Assembly: GCA_021527695.1 (NCBI GenBank)
Contig: JAKFAO010000004.1
Location: 971,001-1,035,000, forward strand
Length of the DNA stretch: 64,000 bases
DNA from: Naematelia aurantialba
Lineage: Eukaryota; Basidiomycota; Tremellomycetes; Tremellales; Naemateliaceae
Direction of reading: 5' to 3'
A program made the translations under genes and the position numbers. Positions 1 to 9,503 of this stretch are shown here, in pieces (within the stretch, counting starts at the first letter, position 1; each line of letters begins with the position of its first letter). The notes below the pieces were generated by a model. The model searched no databases. It saw only the letters and a program-made list of their open reading frames with translations, and was not told the DNA's origin.

Positions 1-1065
1 TCCGAGTCATCCACAACCTCGACATCCGACAGCACCGACCGCAGCACCAGCACCGCTCCAACCTCGACTTCCGCCTCGAGCGCCGAGCCCACGTTGGCCT
101 CCGACCCGTCGAGCACGAGCGGTGCCGGCGCCAAGCGCCACCCGCACTTCCGCACCATCCCGTGCAAGTTCTTCAACTCGGCGCAAGGATGCCACGCGGG
201 CAGCGCCTGCAGTTTCCTGCACACCCGGGTGGTGCCGCTCTCCGCGCCGCTGGTGGACAAGCCGCGGCCGTGGCGCACGCGACCGTGCAGGCATTACCAG
301 GTCGGCAGGTGTACCCTCGGCGAGGCGTGCCACTTTGCGCATGTGTTTGTGAAGCCCGATTCTGCCGACTCTCCCGAGTCTGGAGATAAGGGGCGATCAG
401 ACAGAGACAGAGGCAGAGACGGAGACAGAGATAGGGACAGGGACAGGGACACAGACACAGACAGAGATAGAGACAGAGACAGGGACAGGGGCAGGGACAG
501 GGACACAGACACAGACAGAGATAGAGACAGAGACAAAGATAAGGCCAGATCGGATTGGGACCGGGCGAGGGATTGGGACCAAGATAGAGACATGAGTACG
601 GACCGGAAAGAACGAGAAGACAGAGACGCTTGGGGAACCATGGACAGAGGCAGGGGACTGGATAAGAACGACTCCAACGCCAATCCCAACAGCAACCCCA
701 ACGGCAACCCCACCTCCAACCCCACCGGCAACCCCAGCCAAGGCAGAGACGTGAGCAGGGAGAACCAGTTCACCGAAGAGACCCTGGAAATAGCACTACA
801 GGCTGCCCGGCTCCGCGCTATACAGCTGTGCAATGCCGACGACAGCAGCGACGAGGACGACGAGGACGACGTCGAGATTGTCAGTCTACCTCCATCTCCC
901 AACACTTTCCACCTACAACACCACAAGTCGTGTCCTCATCACAATGCTTGGCGAGCCATGCTGATACTCCACAGGTCACGGAAGACACCACGCTCCATGC
1001 CAGCCGGGGCCGGAGTTTCTATATGTAGATCTCAAAATGTAACAATATGTGTGAAATCAGGTTGA
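1..1065 (+). CDS. CCCH zinc-finger protein, 5' partial
   Basis: The reading frame is open from base 1, so the N-terminus lies upstream of the window. Two CCCH zinc fingers are visible: one at about 166-225 (C-x8-C-x5-C-x3-H, starting CKFFNSAQGC) and one at about 283-345 (C-x7-C-x5-C-x3-H, starting CRHYQVGRC). The pair suggests an RNA-binding protein, and such fingers are common in mRNA decay or splicing factors. The fingers are followed by a long Arg-Asp dipeptide tract (397-545), an Asn-Pro-rich stretch and an acidic patch (DEDDEDD) near 840-875. RD tracts of this kind are typical of nuclear RNA-processing proteins. The last 50 or so codons look less protein-like, so an unrecognised intron may give a different C-terminus. 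Family assignment is firm; the specific role is unknown. Confidence 0.75.
   Translation, partial: SESSTTSTSDSTDRSTSTAPTSTSASSAEPTLASDPSSTSGAGAKRHPHFRTIPCKFFNSAQGCHAGSACSFLHTRVVPLSAPLVDKPRPWRTRPCRHYQVGRCTLGEACHFAHVFVKPDSADSPESGDKGRSDRDRGRDGDRDRDRDRDTDTDRDRDRDRDRGRDRDTDTDRDRDRDKDKARSDWDRARDWDQDRDMSTDRKEREDRDAWGTMDRGRGLDKNDSNANPNSNPNGNPTSNPTGNPSQGRDVSRENQFTEETLEIALQAARLRAIQLCNADDSSDEDDEDDVEIVSLPPSPNTFHLQHHKSCPHHNAWRAMLILHRSRKTPRSMPAGAGVSICRSQNVTICVKSG
397..545 (+). repeat. Degenerate hexanucleotide repeat encoding Arg-Asp dipeptides
   Basis: Units of the type GACAGR recur with interruptions and encode alternating Arg and Asp (with some Thr and Gly) inside the CCCH protein. Two near-identical sub-blocks (about 448-480 and 508-540) suggest a recent internal duplication. 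Confidence 0.7.
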
Positions 1066-1273
1066 AGCAAGCGTCTTGCAGACGCTTAGTGGTGGCAAAA
1101 AGCCACAAAGGACACTATGCATCTATCAGAGCGTCCATGTTCCCTTGCAAGCTCCCGTCGTCCTTTGGCGCTTCATGGCCGTAGGCAGCTAGGAAAGCGA
1201 ACACAAAGGATGCGACATGACATTTGGGCAAAGAGGCAAGAGACAGAGACAAACAAGAAAAGAGACAAAAACT
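1066..1273. other. Intergenic, CCCH gene to tRNA-His
   Basis: This is presumably the 3' UTR and terminator region of the CCCH gene, followed by the tRNA 3' flank. No further gene is seen. Confidence 0.5.
1267..1271 (-). terminator. Pol III terminator of tRNA-His
   Basis: A run of five T on the minus strand begins three bases after the discriminator base. This is the standard RNA polymerase III stop signal. Confidence 0.85.
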
Positions 1274-1359
1274 TATCCCCGGTGTGAATCGAACACACGT
1301 TAATTCGGTTCGTTCGCTTGCGCCACAACGAATCGTAATGACCACTATACGACGGGAAT
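1274..1359 (-). tRNA. tRNA-His (GTG) with a 14-nt intron
   Basis: Read on the minus strand, the sequence folds as a complete cloverleaf. The acceptor stem ATTCCCG/CGGGGAT has 7 pairs, one of them G-U. The D arm contains AGTGGTC. The anticodon stem ATTCG/CGAAT closes a loop with anticodon GTG. The T arm is GTGTG-TTCGATT-CACAC and the discriminator base is A. Between G37 and C38 lies a 14-nt intron starting CGCAAG, at the canonical position. The mature RNA is 72 nt; the histidine-specific G-1 is not encoded, as expected in eukaryotes where it is added after transcription. A T5 run follows the 3' end. Anticodon, intron position and G37 all agree with tRNA-His. Confidence 0.93.
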
Positions 1360-1391
1360 TTCCGTCCAGCATTATGGAGCGTGGCAGGTCA

Positions 1392-1967
1392 TTAGGCCCC
1401 GTCCTCCTTAGGCTCCTTCCTCGAAGGTGGTGCGGCAGTGTGTCGCCTGGCTAGTTGCCTCCTCGATGGCTGCCGCTTCCAGCGTAACAGGTACTGTGCG
1501 TACATGTGGCTGGCCAGTAAAATGCAAGCGTTGTGTGCCTCGGCCTCATCGTGGTCGTTGAGTGGAGCGGGTGGTTTGCCGGGCAGGCCAAGCCAGAAAC
1601 GCGGCGCCTGTAGTGAGCGCTTGCCCGGCTGCAGGGCCGTAGTGATGTAGCTTTGCCAGGCCGCTAGCGCCTGTGGGCTGTCGTGATCTGGATCCGAGGT
1701 TGAGTCCCGCTTCTGCCAGCGGCGCGGGCGCTTGCGCTTCTGTTTAGTAAGTTCCACAATCCTTATCGATGAGAGGGCAGAGCGGTCGAGGAAAATGTGC
1801 TGTATGTCGCCTATCGGCGCGTGGCACAGGGAGCACGCCGGGGAGGCTTGCCGTCCATTCCTGAAATCAGTGTAGTCGCATGGTAGTGTGGCGTTGTGCA
1901 GTTGCAGCTGCACTTTCATTGTGAAGCTGCTGGTGGACCGCTGATAGAAAAAGGTGGGCGTGGGCAT
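1392..1967 (-). mobile_element. Probable retrotransposon relic (C-terminal zinc-knuckle ORF)
   Basis: An open frame of 191 codons contains CSLCHAPIGDIQHIF, which resembles the C-x2-C...H...C tail found after the reverse transcriptase or RNase H domain of non-LTR retrotransposons (typical form C-x2-C...EHxLxxC). The position where the last Cys is expected is Arg (LDRSAL), which suggests decay. No reverse transcriptase motif is found upstream, so only a truncated 3' fragment would be present. It ends about 30 bp from the 5' end of the tRNA-His gene. The alternative is an unrelated small lineage-specific gene. Confidence in the retroelement origin is modest. Confidence 0.42.
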
Positions 1968-2890
1968 GTCCTGCTCAGAGGGGTCTAGGGGTTAGATAAT
2001 AACTTCCCAATATATGCATCTCTTGCTTAGTGGAAGACTGAGCACCGCTGTGGATGAAAGTCAATCCTGAGAGATTCAGCAATGTTTTTCATGCCATGGC
2101 CTGATCAGCCTTCATGGCATCCCGTCAGTGTAGCGGCGGTAGTGCTTATCTTGGCCGTATCTTGGGGAGCAATACTGCCTAGGCAGCACGTCTGAACAGA
2201 GGGAGGGGTAGATTGCTACTAGGGGTGATGCTGAAGTCACTGACAATGGCAAGCATCTTGTCGAGCGTCGTTTGAGGCCAGATGATTGAGGTGTGACGAA
2301 GTTGTAGGTCTTCCGTGGTGTTATGGCACGACAAGAATGTAGTACAGGGGGAGTGAGACGACGGTTTTAAAACGACCAGGAGGCGCCTTTGTGCTCGTTC
2401 ATATATGATCCAGCCTGATCAGGTTCTTTCTGATGCAGAAACGAGCACCCTCGGCCGTCAACAGCGGATCAAGAGTATGCCTCTGATGGCGAGGAGAGTG
2501 GATACGGTGGGAAGAGCGGAGACCCTGTGTCTGAATGATGGTTCGGGCTGATCGCGGGCACCATTCACTGCAGGCAGAGGCGGGGACGCAGCTGGACGAT
2601 AAGAAAGAAGCGGAGAGCGACGCCTCTGTCCGACAATCAGCTCGGTGGCCGGAATGGCGTGATGGGCACGGGCTTGGGAATGTTCGGGGCTGCACCTTCA
2701 TCAGTTCGACATCACAAGACCTGCAGCAAGGTTGGGAGTGGTAGCATACGTACCCTCTCCATCCTCACCTCCCATGATTGGTCCAACTCGTGTATCTGCC
2801 TTGCTCTCGCGTGAAGGAAGCGAACAGCGCACTTCAGTCAGTTGCTGCACAGAGTAGCTTCTGCAGGTGTTGCATAATACTCGTCGGACT
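1968..2890. other. Gene-free stretch between retroelement-like ORF and SEN34
   Basis: About 920 bp with no convincing coding frame or RNA structure. The composition is less GC-rich and frames are broken by many stops. It may include eroded 5' sequence of the neighbouring element, but no conserved motif supports this. Confidence 0.4.
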
Positions 2891-4004
2891 CTAACCGAAG
2901 TTTGCCCATTCCAAAGAATAGAACTCTACGTCGCCCTGCTTCTCCTCATCCCCGATTCCCGCATCAGCTGGCCTGACTCCATCATCCCAACAACACAACA
3001 AGCCAGCCTTTTTCGTCCCCGTCCCGAGTCTTCCCCAAGCGACAAGCTCCCTCGGCTTGATTGGTTCATCGCGCACGATGACCTGACTCGTGAAGTGTGC
3101 ATGATACCGGAGATAGTCTCCTGGATACACGAGATACTCGCCGCCAAAGCGCGGACCGAGACCGGCTCGGTAGCCTCGGTCGTGTAGGGCTGCGAATACG
3201 CCAAGCAGGGCACAGTGTCGTGGAGTGGTGGGAAATGGGAAGAGTGGGTGAGGTACCGAAGTAATGGGCGTCCCGAAGGTCAGGTCCGGATATGCAGGGA
3301 GGGCTGAGACTGCGTGAAAGTGTCCGATGGAAGATGCTGTGACCGTCTTGTCCGCGGATGGGGAGCTCGCAGTTGCTTGAGGTGTACCAGCCGAGAGCTC
3401 GTCTGGTTCGGCCAAAGGGCCCTCCGCTGCAGCAGCCTTCTCCGCCTTGGCTCTGGCTCTCGCTTCGCGCTTGAGCCTGGCCTTTTCTCCGCCCTTCTCG
3501 AATGCATGCTGGCGCTGTTCCGCTTTGCCCTGCTCTGCAGCCTGAAACTGAGCCTCTATCCGCTTTATACGCACTATCCGTGCAGCCTTGCGCGCTGCAA
3601 CTATCTCTGAAGAGGGGACAGAGGCGTAGGGATCGGTCGCAACAGGGACGATATGGGCAATGCCTGTTTACCATCAGCCGCAAATCGGTCTTGTACATTT
3701 CGAGGCATACCATTCCTGACGAGATATGCCGTTTCTTCCTGCATGAGGGTGATTGGCAGACCCAGAAAGCCGTTTTGCTGCGAAAGTCCAGGTAGTGTGC
3801 CAACCCGTAGGCCTGATATCGCATGATCGCAATGTAGGGTCGCAGCATCTGGCAAATTCAGTTGAATTCAATAGTGAATGGAAGGAGCGAACCTTGCGCA
3901 TCCCAGATGGTAGCTACACCATTGACGAGATATAGAGGAATAGACACCCGCTTCGTGCTGGACGTTCGGGATGATTCGCCTGGCTTCTCGAGTCTCGTTG
4001 TCAT
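2891..4004 (-). CDS. SEN34: tRNA-splicing endonuclease subunit Sen34
   Basis: Predicted exons are 4004-3893, 3848-3711 and 3606-2891, with introns of 44 and 104 nt, giving 321 aa. Sen34 is one of the two catalytic subunits of the nuclear tRNA-splicing endonuclease and cuts the 3' splice site of intron-containing pre-tRNAs. The N-terminal part carries IPLYLVNGVATIWDAQ and then GFLGLPITLMQEE, both typical of Sen34. A charged coiled-coil linker follows. The C-terminal nuclease fold (GLGPRFGGEYLVYPGDYLRY) contains the expected Tyr, a His in YHAHF and a Lys in GTGTKKAGLL, which match the known Tyr-His-Lys triad. The start chosen at 4004 gives a short leader before the conserved domain. It is divergent from the START gene 297 bp away. 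Confidence 0.93.
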
Positions 4005-4301
4005 TTGTGCTAGACGGTGACAAGAGGAGAATCGGATGCGCAAAGGTTCGAAAGAGATTCAGAGAGACGACCAGGTCACGTGATCGAACCACCACCGGGC
4101 AATGACGGTGGTTCTTCTGAACTGACAACAAAGCATTCTCCCTACATCCACAGACATCCTCCTCTACATTGGACTGACTGATCGAGCGAGACTGCCCTGC
4201 TCTCGTTGAAACCCATGAGGATTGTTTGCGGGCTCGCGTAAACCCATCAAGCAAGCCAATTTGTCGTCCTCCATCGCTCTCCATGTCTCGGCACTGGAGC
4301 C
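4005..4301. promoter_or_regulatory. Shared divergent promoter, SEN34 / START protein
   Basis: 297 bp separates the two start codons, so both promoters must lie here or overlap. No clear TATA element or named factor site can be assigned by eye. Confidence 0.5.
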
Positions 4302-7300
4302 ATGCGTCTGGAGAATCTAGATGACGGTAGCAAGTGAGTGTTGGCCGTTTCAGCCGTTGACAACGTCAGGCTCGAAGCAGCATGGGCCGAAGCGCTAGCA
4401 TCATCCCTCGCGTACTTCCGTGCGCTGCTGTCCTCATCATCCTCGTCGGCATGGAAGCCTGTCTCGGTCCAACCTTTAACCGCCTCTTCGACGGCGCGCG
4501 ACTCAGGCCAGAGCCAAGCGCACGAGGCGACCATTGGTCGAGTGCGACCTAATGAAGTAGCTATACATAGGCGCAGCGGTAAAGGAGGAGAGGTCTATCG
4601 CGCCGTAGTCGAGGTGGATTGCGGCACCGATGTCAGCGTTGATACATTCAGAGGATGTTTGGTGACACCAGAAACGAGGCCCATGTGTATGTGAAGATTC
4701 CGGAACGAGCTGATGTAAGGGGATCGTATGGTGGAGGAAGCTGTGACGGTGGATTTGCTGGATGCTCACACGAGGGTGACCCAGACCAAGTACCGGCTGG
4801 GCTGGCCGTCAAGGTAAGCTGTTCGGTCAAGAAGTCCCCTGCTTACTCTCAGCCCCCGAGACGTTGTCACCATCTCAAGGACTCTAGTGGATCAGACAAC
4901 TCTAATCGACATAACGACCTCGCTACCCAGATCCCGTCATGAAGCAGCATACCTTCGCCCAGCCCCACCCTATGTCCGAGCACATATATCCCTCCTCGCT
5001 TGGTGCATTCAATTGCCTTCTTTGGTCGATGCTTCCCAGCTGTCACCACCTGAAGGCAAGGCGAGAATCACAGCGTTCTGGTCTTGGAACCCCAAAGGCG
5101 CTTGGGCGGCGGGCGGCGGCGTCCCACAACACCTGCCATCATTAGTGACTGGTCTGGTGGATTATGTCCGCGAGGGCAGCGAGTTGGTTCCCGTTCTTCT
5201 GGGGTATGGACCGGATGTCAGCATCGGCACTGTTGATTTTGACACCGCACGAGTGACTCTGGCCGTCGGTTACGCCATTGTTGGGAATTCTGAGGCAGAT
5301 GGCGGTCTAACACGACAAGTCGAATTCGGCTTGTCCTCGACTCAAAGTTGGGATGTCCAGATCAATGTCAAAACCCAACATGGTGAAGACTCTCCTTCTA
5401 CAATTTGGTCTTCGTTCGTCGGTCAAGCGCCAGCACCATTAGCATCATCTGCTCCAAAACGGTTGGTGTTGCGTTTCGCGCATGCTCCTCTTGCCCCTGG
5501 CGAAGAGCTTGTCCGTGTCAAAGTATCTATCGAGCGTACATCGGCCAATGGAGGAGTGCGCATCAATGGCATTCCTGTCACAATCGAGCCGATGCGGCCC
5601 GCGGGTCCATGGCAACCATTACTAGAAGAGACGGCCAGTACAAGCGGCATTTCACTGCGAACCTTGAGCACAACGGCAAGCGAGCCAAAAGTCGTGCCAA
5701 AGCCGCAGTCGTCGAAAGATGCAACAAACGAGCGTAACATTGCAGCCTTGATCAAGCGGAACTATATCTGTACGCATATAAAGATGATAGAGCTGACAAT
5801 AGATTTCACCTCTCTTCTGCAAGAACCCGAAGCCAAGTGGCGGCCGGTGGCTGACTCAAGGGGTGTGACAGTGCATCAACTCAACTCGATCGACAAGACC
5901 CTCGTGGTCTTCCGTGCCGAGGCAGTGTTTGTTGGGGTAGGGATTTGGGATCTGTTCGCGACAATCGCCACACCTGGGGCTCGTGTCGTATGGGACAAGA
6001 CGCATGACGAATCAGTCCTGCTCGGGGACATCAACGAGTTGAGCGACCTTTGGCACTTCAAATCTCGAGCAGCGTGGCCGGTCGCCGCAAGAGACTCCGT
6101 GATGCTGAGAACGACCTACAAGTCGCCTTCTTCAGTCCACATATTCGGATTCTCGGTTGACGACGACGAACTCTTCCCACGAATACCGCCAAGCATCGAC
6201 CCGACAGTTATACGCACACAGATAGACCTTCAAGGGTGGTCGGTCGAATCGCTCTCCCCAAATACGACGCAGGTCACACTCCTCGAGCAGAGCGATCCTC
6301 GGGGATGGTCTAACAAGTCTTCGATTCCTCAAGTCATGATGAACACTCTAGCGGGTATAGGAGAGTTCGCGATCAAACATGGTGCCCCACCGATCGCAAC
6401 AAGATTTGGGGGTGCCAAGGCACTTGCTTGCCGATACGACGTCGACAACGAGACATATCGCGTGGAGTACGATGCTGCTGAAGCAAGGCGATCCGACTCT
6501 TCAGGCACAGCAACTGCGTTTCCATTACCCGTGGCGGTGTCGGGCGTCACACAAGACAGCGATACCAGTAGCCTTAACTCGCTTGCTGCCAGGCCGGTGT
6601 CAAACATTGAATGTGAGATCCGGTGTGATGCGGACAAGTGGGCCACTACCATCGTCATTATGATCGATCCGCCACCAACTGCCGTTTCGGCTCTGAGGCG
6701 GCATCGCCTGTCCTCGACTGGAGGTGGTCTATGGTTGACGGTCGAGCATGATGCGGCCGTGCTGAAGAAAGATAGGGTCATGGTTGCTATCCGGCGGGGT
6801 TCATCGGTGCCTGGTGCCAGAACCATAGTAGTCGTCAATGGGAGCAAAATTCGAGTTGACGTTGAGGATCTAGGGGAAACAGACGTACAACTGCTCAAGA
6901 AGCAGAAGCGGTCGCGACCGACTCGGGCGCCACTCGACCAGCCGCCAGCACTTGGCACGTTGCGGAGAAAGCAGAGCAATCTCGACTTGTCCAGGGTGGC
7001 TATTGATCGGGACAGGACGGTCACTCCGTCTTCTACCTATGCGCGTCTTGCTATGCCATTGGCACGCTGGTACTCTGTGGCCGCTACATCTACTAAGGCT
7101 GCGATCATTCCAATGGGTACACCTGTCAATGTGCCTCCAGTCGGAACGACACCCGTCGATGCTGCCGTGCGGGCTTTGATGCAACTAACCCGCATGCACG
7201 CAGATCGTGATGGCGAGTCGACCGATCCTCAAGGCTGGCAGCCTGTATCCGAGCGCGACGGTCTAAAGATCGAGAAGCGAATCGTACCGCACGTATCGGA

Positions 7301-9370
7301 GGTCTTTCCGATCTTCCGTGCTGGGCGAATCCTGGAAGGTTTCACGGCGGAAGAGGTGTCCGCTGCCGTTTCGTCGCTCCGGGCTGATGAGCGATTCGAG
7401 ACGCCTGTCCGCCTGGAATCGTACGGCCATGGCATCATCACCTCGCATGTCGTGGCCCAGACCACGTTCCCCTTTCGCGGACGAAGTATGGTCTTTGCAA
7501 CAATTGTCGCCCGACTGCCTGACGGTCCACCGCCATCTCCGTCGGCCAGCATGAGTCATGCTTCTATCTCGACTATTTTCCACGCTTCATCTTCGGCTTT
7601 TGTCCATGACTATGACCCGGCAAAATTTAATTCTGGCAACCTCACAAGCGGGAATGTCATCCTGGAAGGCTGGGTACTCGAAACGATTGATCCATATTCT
7701 CACGAACAGTATCCTATCCCGTCGACTCGGGCAGTGTACGTTGCCGCTTTGGATTATAGTGGCAGCATGCCCCTGTCTGTCAATAATATGCTGAATGGCT
7801 CGCTACCACGTGCGCTCCTGGCCGTGGAGGCTATGCTCAAGGCCAGTGGACCGCCAACCAAAAGCCGATGTCCGGCCATGACGGTCCTAGCACCTGAAGC
7901 TAACTCGTCTGGGCCCTGGAGTCTAGAGGGGGTCGAGTCGGACAAGATTGGTATCGACCAGCGCAATGACGAAAACGAATACTCCTTGACGGTGAGGATT
8001 CAACCCTCGAATACCGCACCGCAGACGGATGGATCGCTGTCTACCGGGCTGCGACACAATGAGAGTCGAGCATCCATGCACTCTGGGAGGTCGACGGTGA
8101 TCGACCTCGCAGAGGACATCAGGAAGGGCCGTAAGGATCTGGTCATTTGCGAAGTGGAAATTGGGAACCACATCATCAAATCTGGGTGCGATATCAAGCT
8201 CGAAGGTGTTTCGCTCCCGTCTGCGCTGCATTTCGGTGCAGGCGAGGCGACTTTCACCTCCTTGAAACTTCCCGATGCTCGCATCGACCTGCCTTTCAAG
8301 TGCTCAGTGATCCTGTTGGCCCCTTCTCTGCTGCAATCAGCATCGCTTGACCCGACTGGCCAGACAAGACATCTGCTTCGCGTTACACTGCCTACATCAG
8401 CGTATGATGTACCGATCTCGGATCCCCTGAGCAACAAATCTCCACCGCTACCTCGACCAAGATGGCTGTTGGACTTGATCAACGATGGCGCCGTTGTCAA
8501 GCTGTCCATGAGGGCCAAGCGGGAGGGGGAGCCAACGTATACATTTGCAGGGATGGACCTGCCTGTAGAGGACGAGCGAAAGACAGGCAGGGGCACCCCT
8601 CGCGAGGGACGAAGCAAGCTACCGCAACTGGTCAAGTGAGTGCCTAGCACGGACGACGAGCATGGTCAAAGCTGACGATCGCAGCAGTCGTTCGGTGCCT
8701 AACGCCGCGAGCTTGGCAACGCCGTTGGCGGTAGCAGAGGAGCTCCTGCCGGACAAACCTGCTCAACCGGCCCGGCCGCCGTCCGTCGCCACCAACGAGG
8801 ATGCATCCACCGTGGCGCCGGAGCCAGAGCAGACTGAACAGGTGAGAGAGACCCTCCCAACGACGCGCTGACGAGCAGCTCGCCGAGGTCCAGAAACAGA
8901 GACCCCGTCCCGCACTCGAGCCGATCAGGCGGTACACATTTTGGAAGTACCCGAACCTCCGCCTGGGGCGGTCAAACTCGGGCACCCACGGACCGCCCAC
9001 CCCGGCGGAAACGAGTGCCGCCGGCGCGCATGCCAACGGCACCGGTAATGGTAACGTCATCACACTGGCCCCGGAAGAAGACTTCAAGCCCGTCTCTCCT
9101 GCCGTGTCCGAGGTGCGGGGTGGCGCACGCATCTTGCAGCCAGCCACGACTCTGCCCGGCCTCGTCATTGCTTGTCTCTTCTGTCTGCTCTTCGGGTCTT
9201 TCGTGCGGTCGCTCCTGAGTGAAGCGGATTTCGTCGTCTATCCCTCGACTGCACCGGGATCCGGGAGCACAGCGGTCGAAGGTGAACATTGGCGGGAGCT
9301 GAAACGGATCCTGGAGTGGCGTATCGGGTGGGACCGTAATCTGATCATAGCGATCGCTCGGCGTGGCTGA
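4302..9370 (+). CDS. Multi-START-domain lipid-binding protein with C-terminal membrane anchor
   Basis: Predicted exons are 4302-4333, 4370-4686, 4720-4813, 4853-8635, 8685-8841 and 8879-9370, encoding 1624 aa; phases agree at every junction. Three START-like modules can be recognised. One lies near the N-terminus (EVYRAVVEVDCGTD... to AFWSWNPKG). A central module begins WRPVADSRGVTVHQL, contains WDKTHDESVLLGDI and ends in WSNKSSIPQVMMNTLAG. A third begins GWQPVSERDGLKIEKR. START domains bind and move sterols or phospholipids. Near the C-terminus a hydrophobic segment (PGLVIACLFCLLFGSF) is probably a single membrane anchor, as in lipid-transfer proteins at membrane contact sites. Intron 2 is only 33 nt. 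The ligand cannot be read from sequence. Confidence 0.85.
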
Positions 9371-9503
9371 AGGAGGACTGTGCGAGGAATATGTGTCACA
9401 TCATCATCATCATAATGTACAACACCATATATGTCTTTACGTCTAGGCAAAGATCCTAAAGATGCGCAGTGACATGTGCAATACTGATGGCACGACTGCG
9501 CCT

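Noticed and set aside
294..926. Minus-strand Ser-Leu/Val repeat ORF opposite the CCCH gene
   Set aside because: Complement of the Arg-Asp repeat; the plus-strand frame has the zinc fingers.
3280..3848. Alternative minus-strand frames across SEN34 introns
   Set aside because: They run through the introns in the wrong frame; only the spliced frame gives Sen34 motifs.
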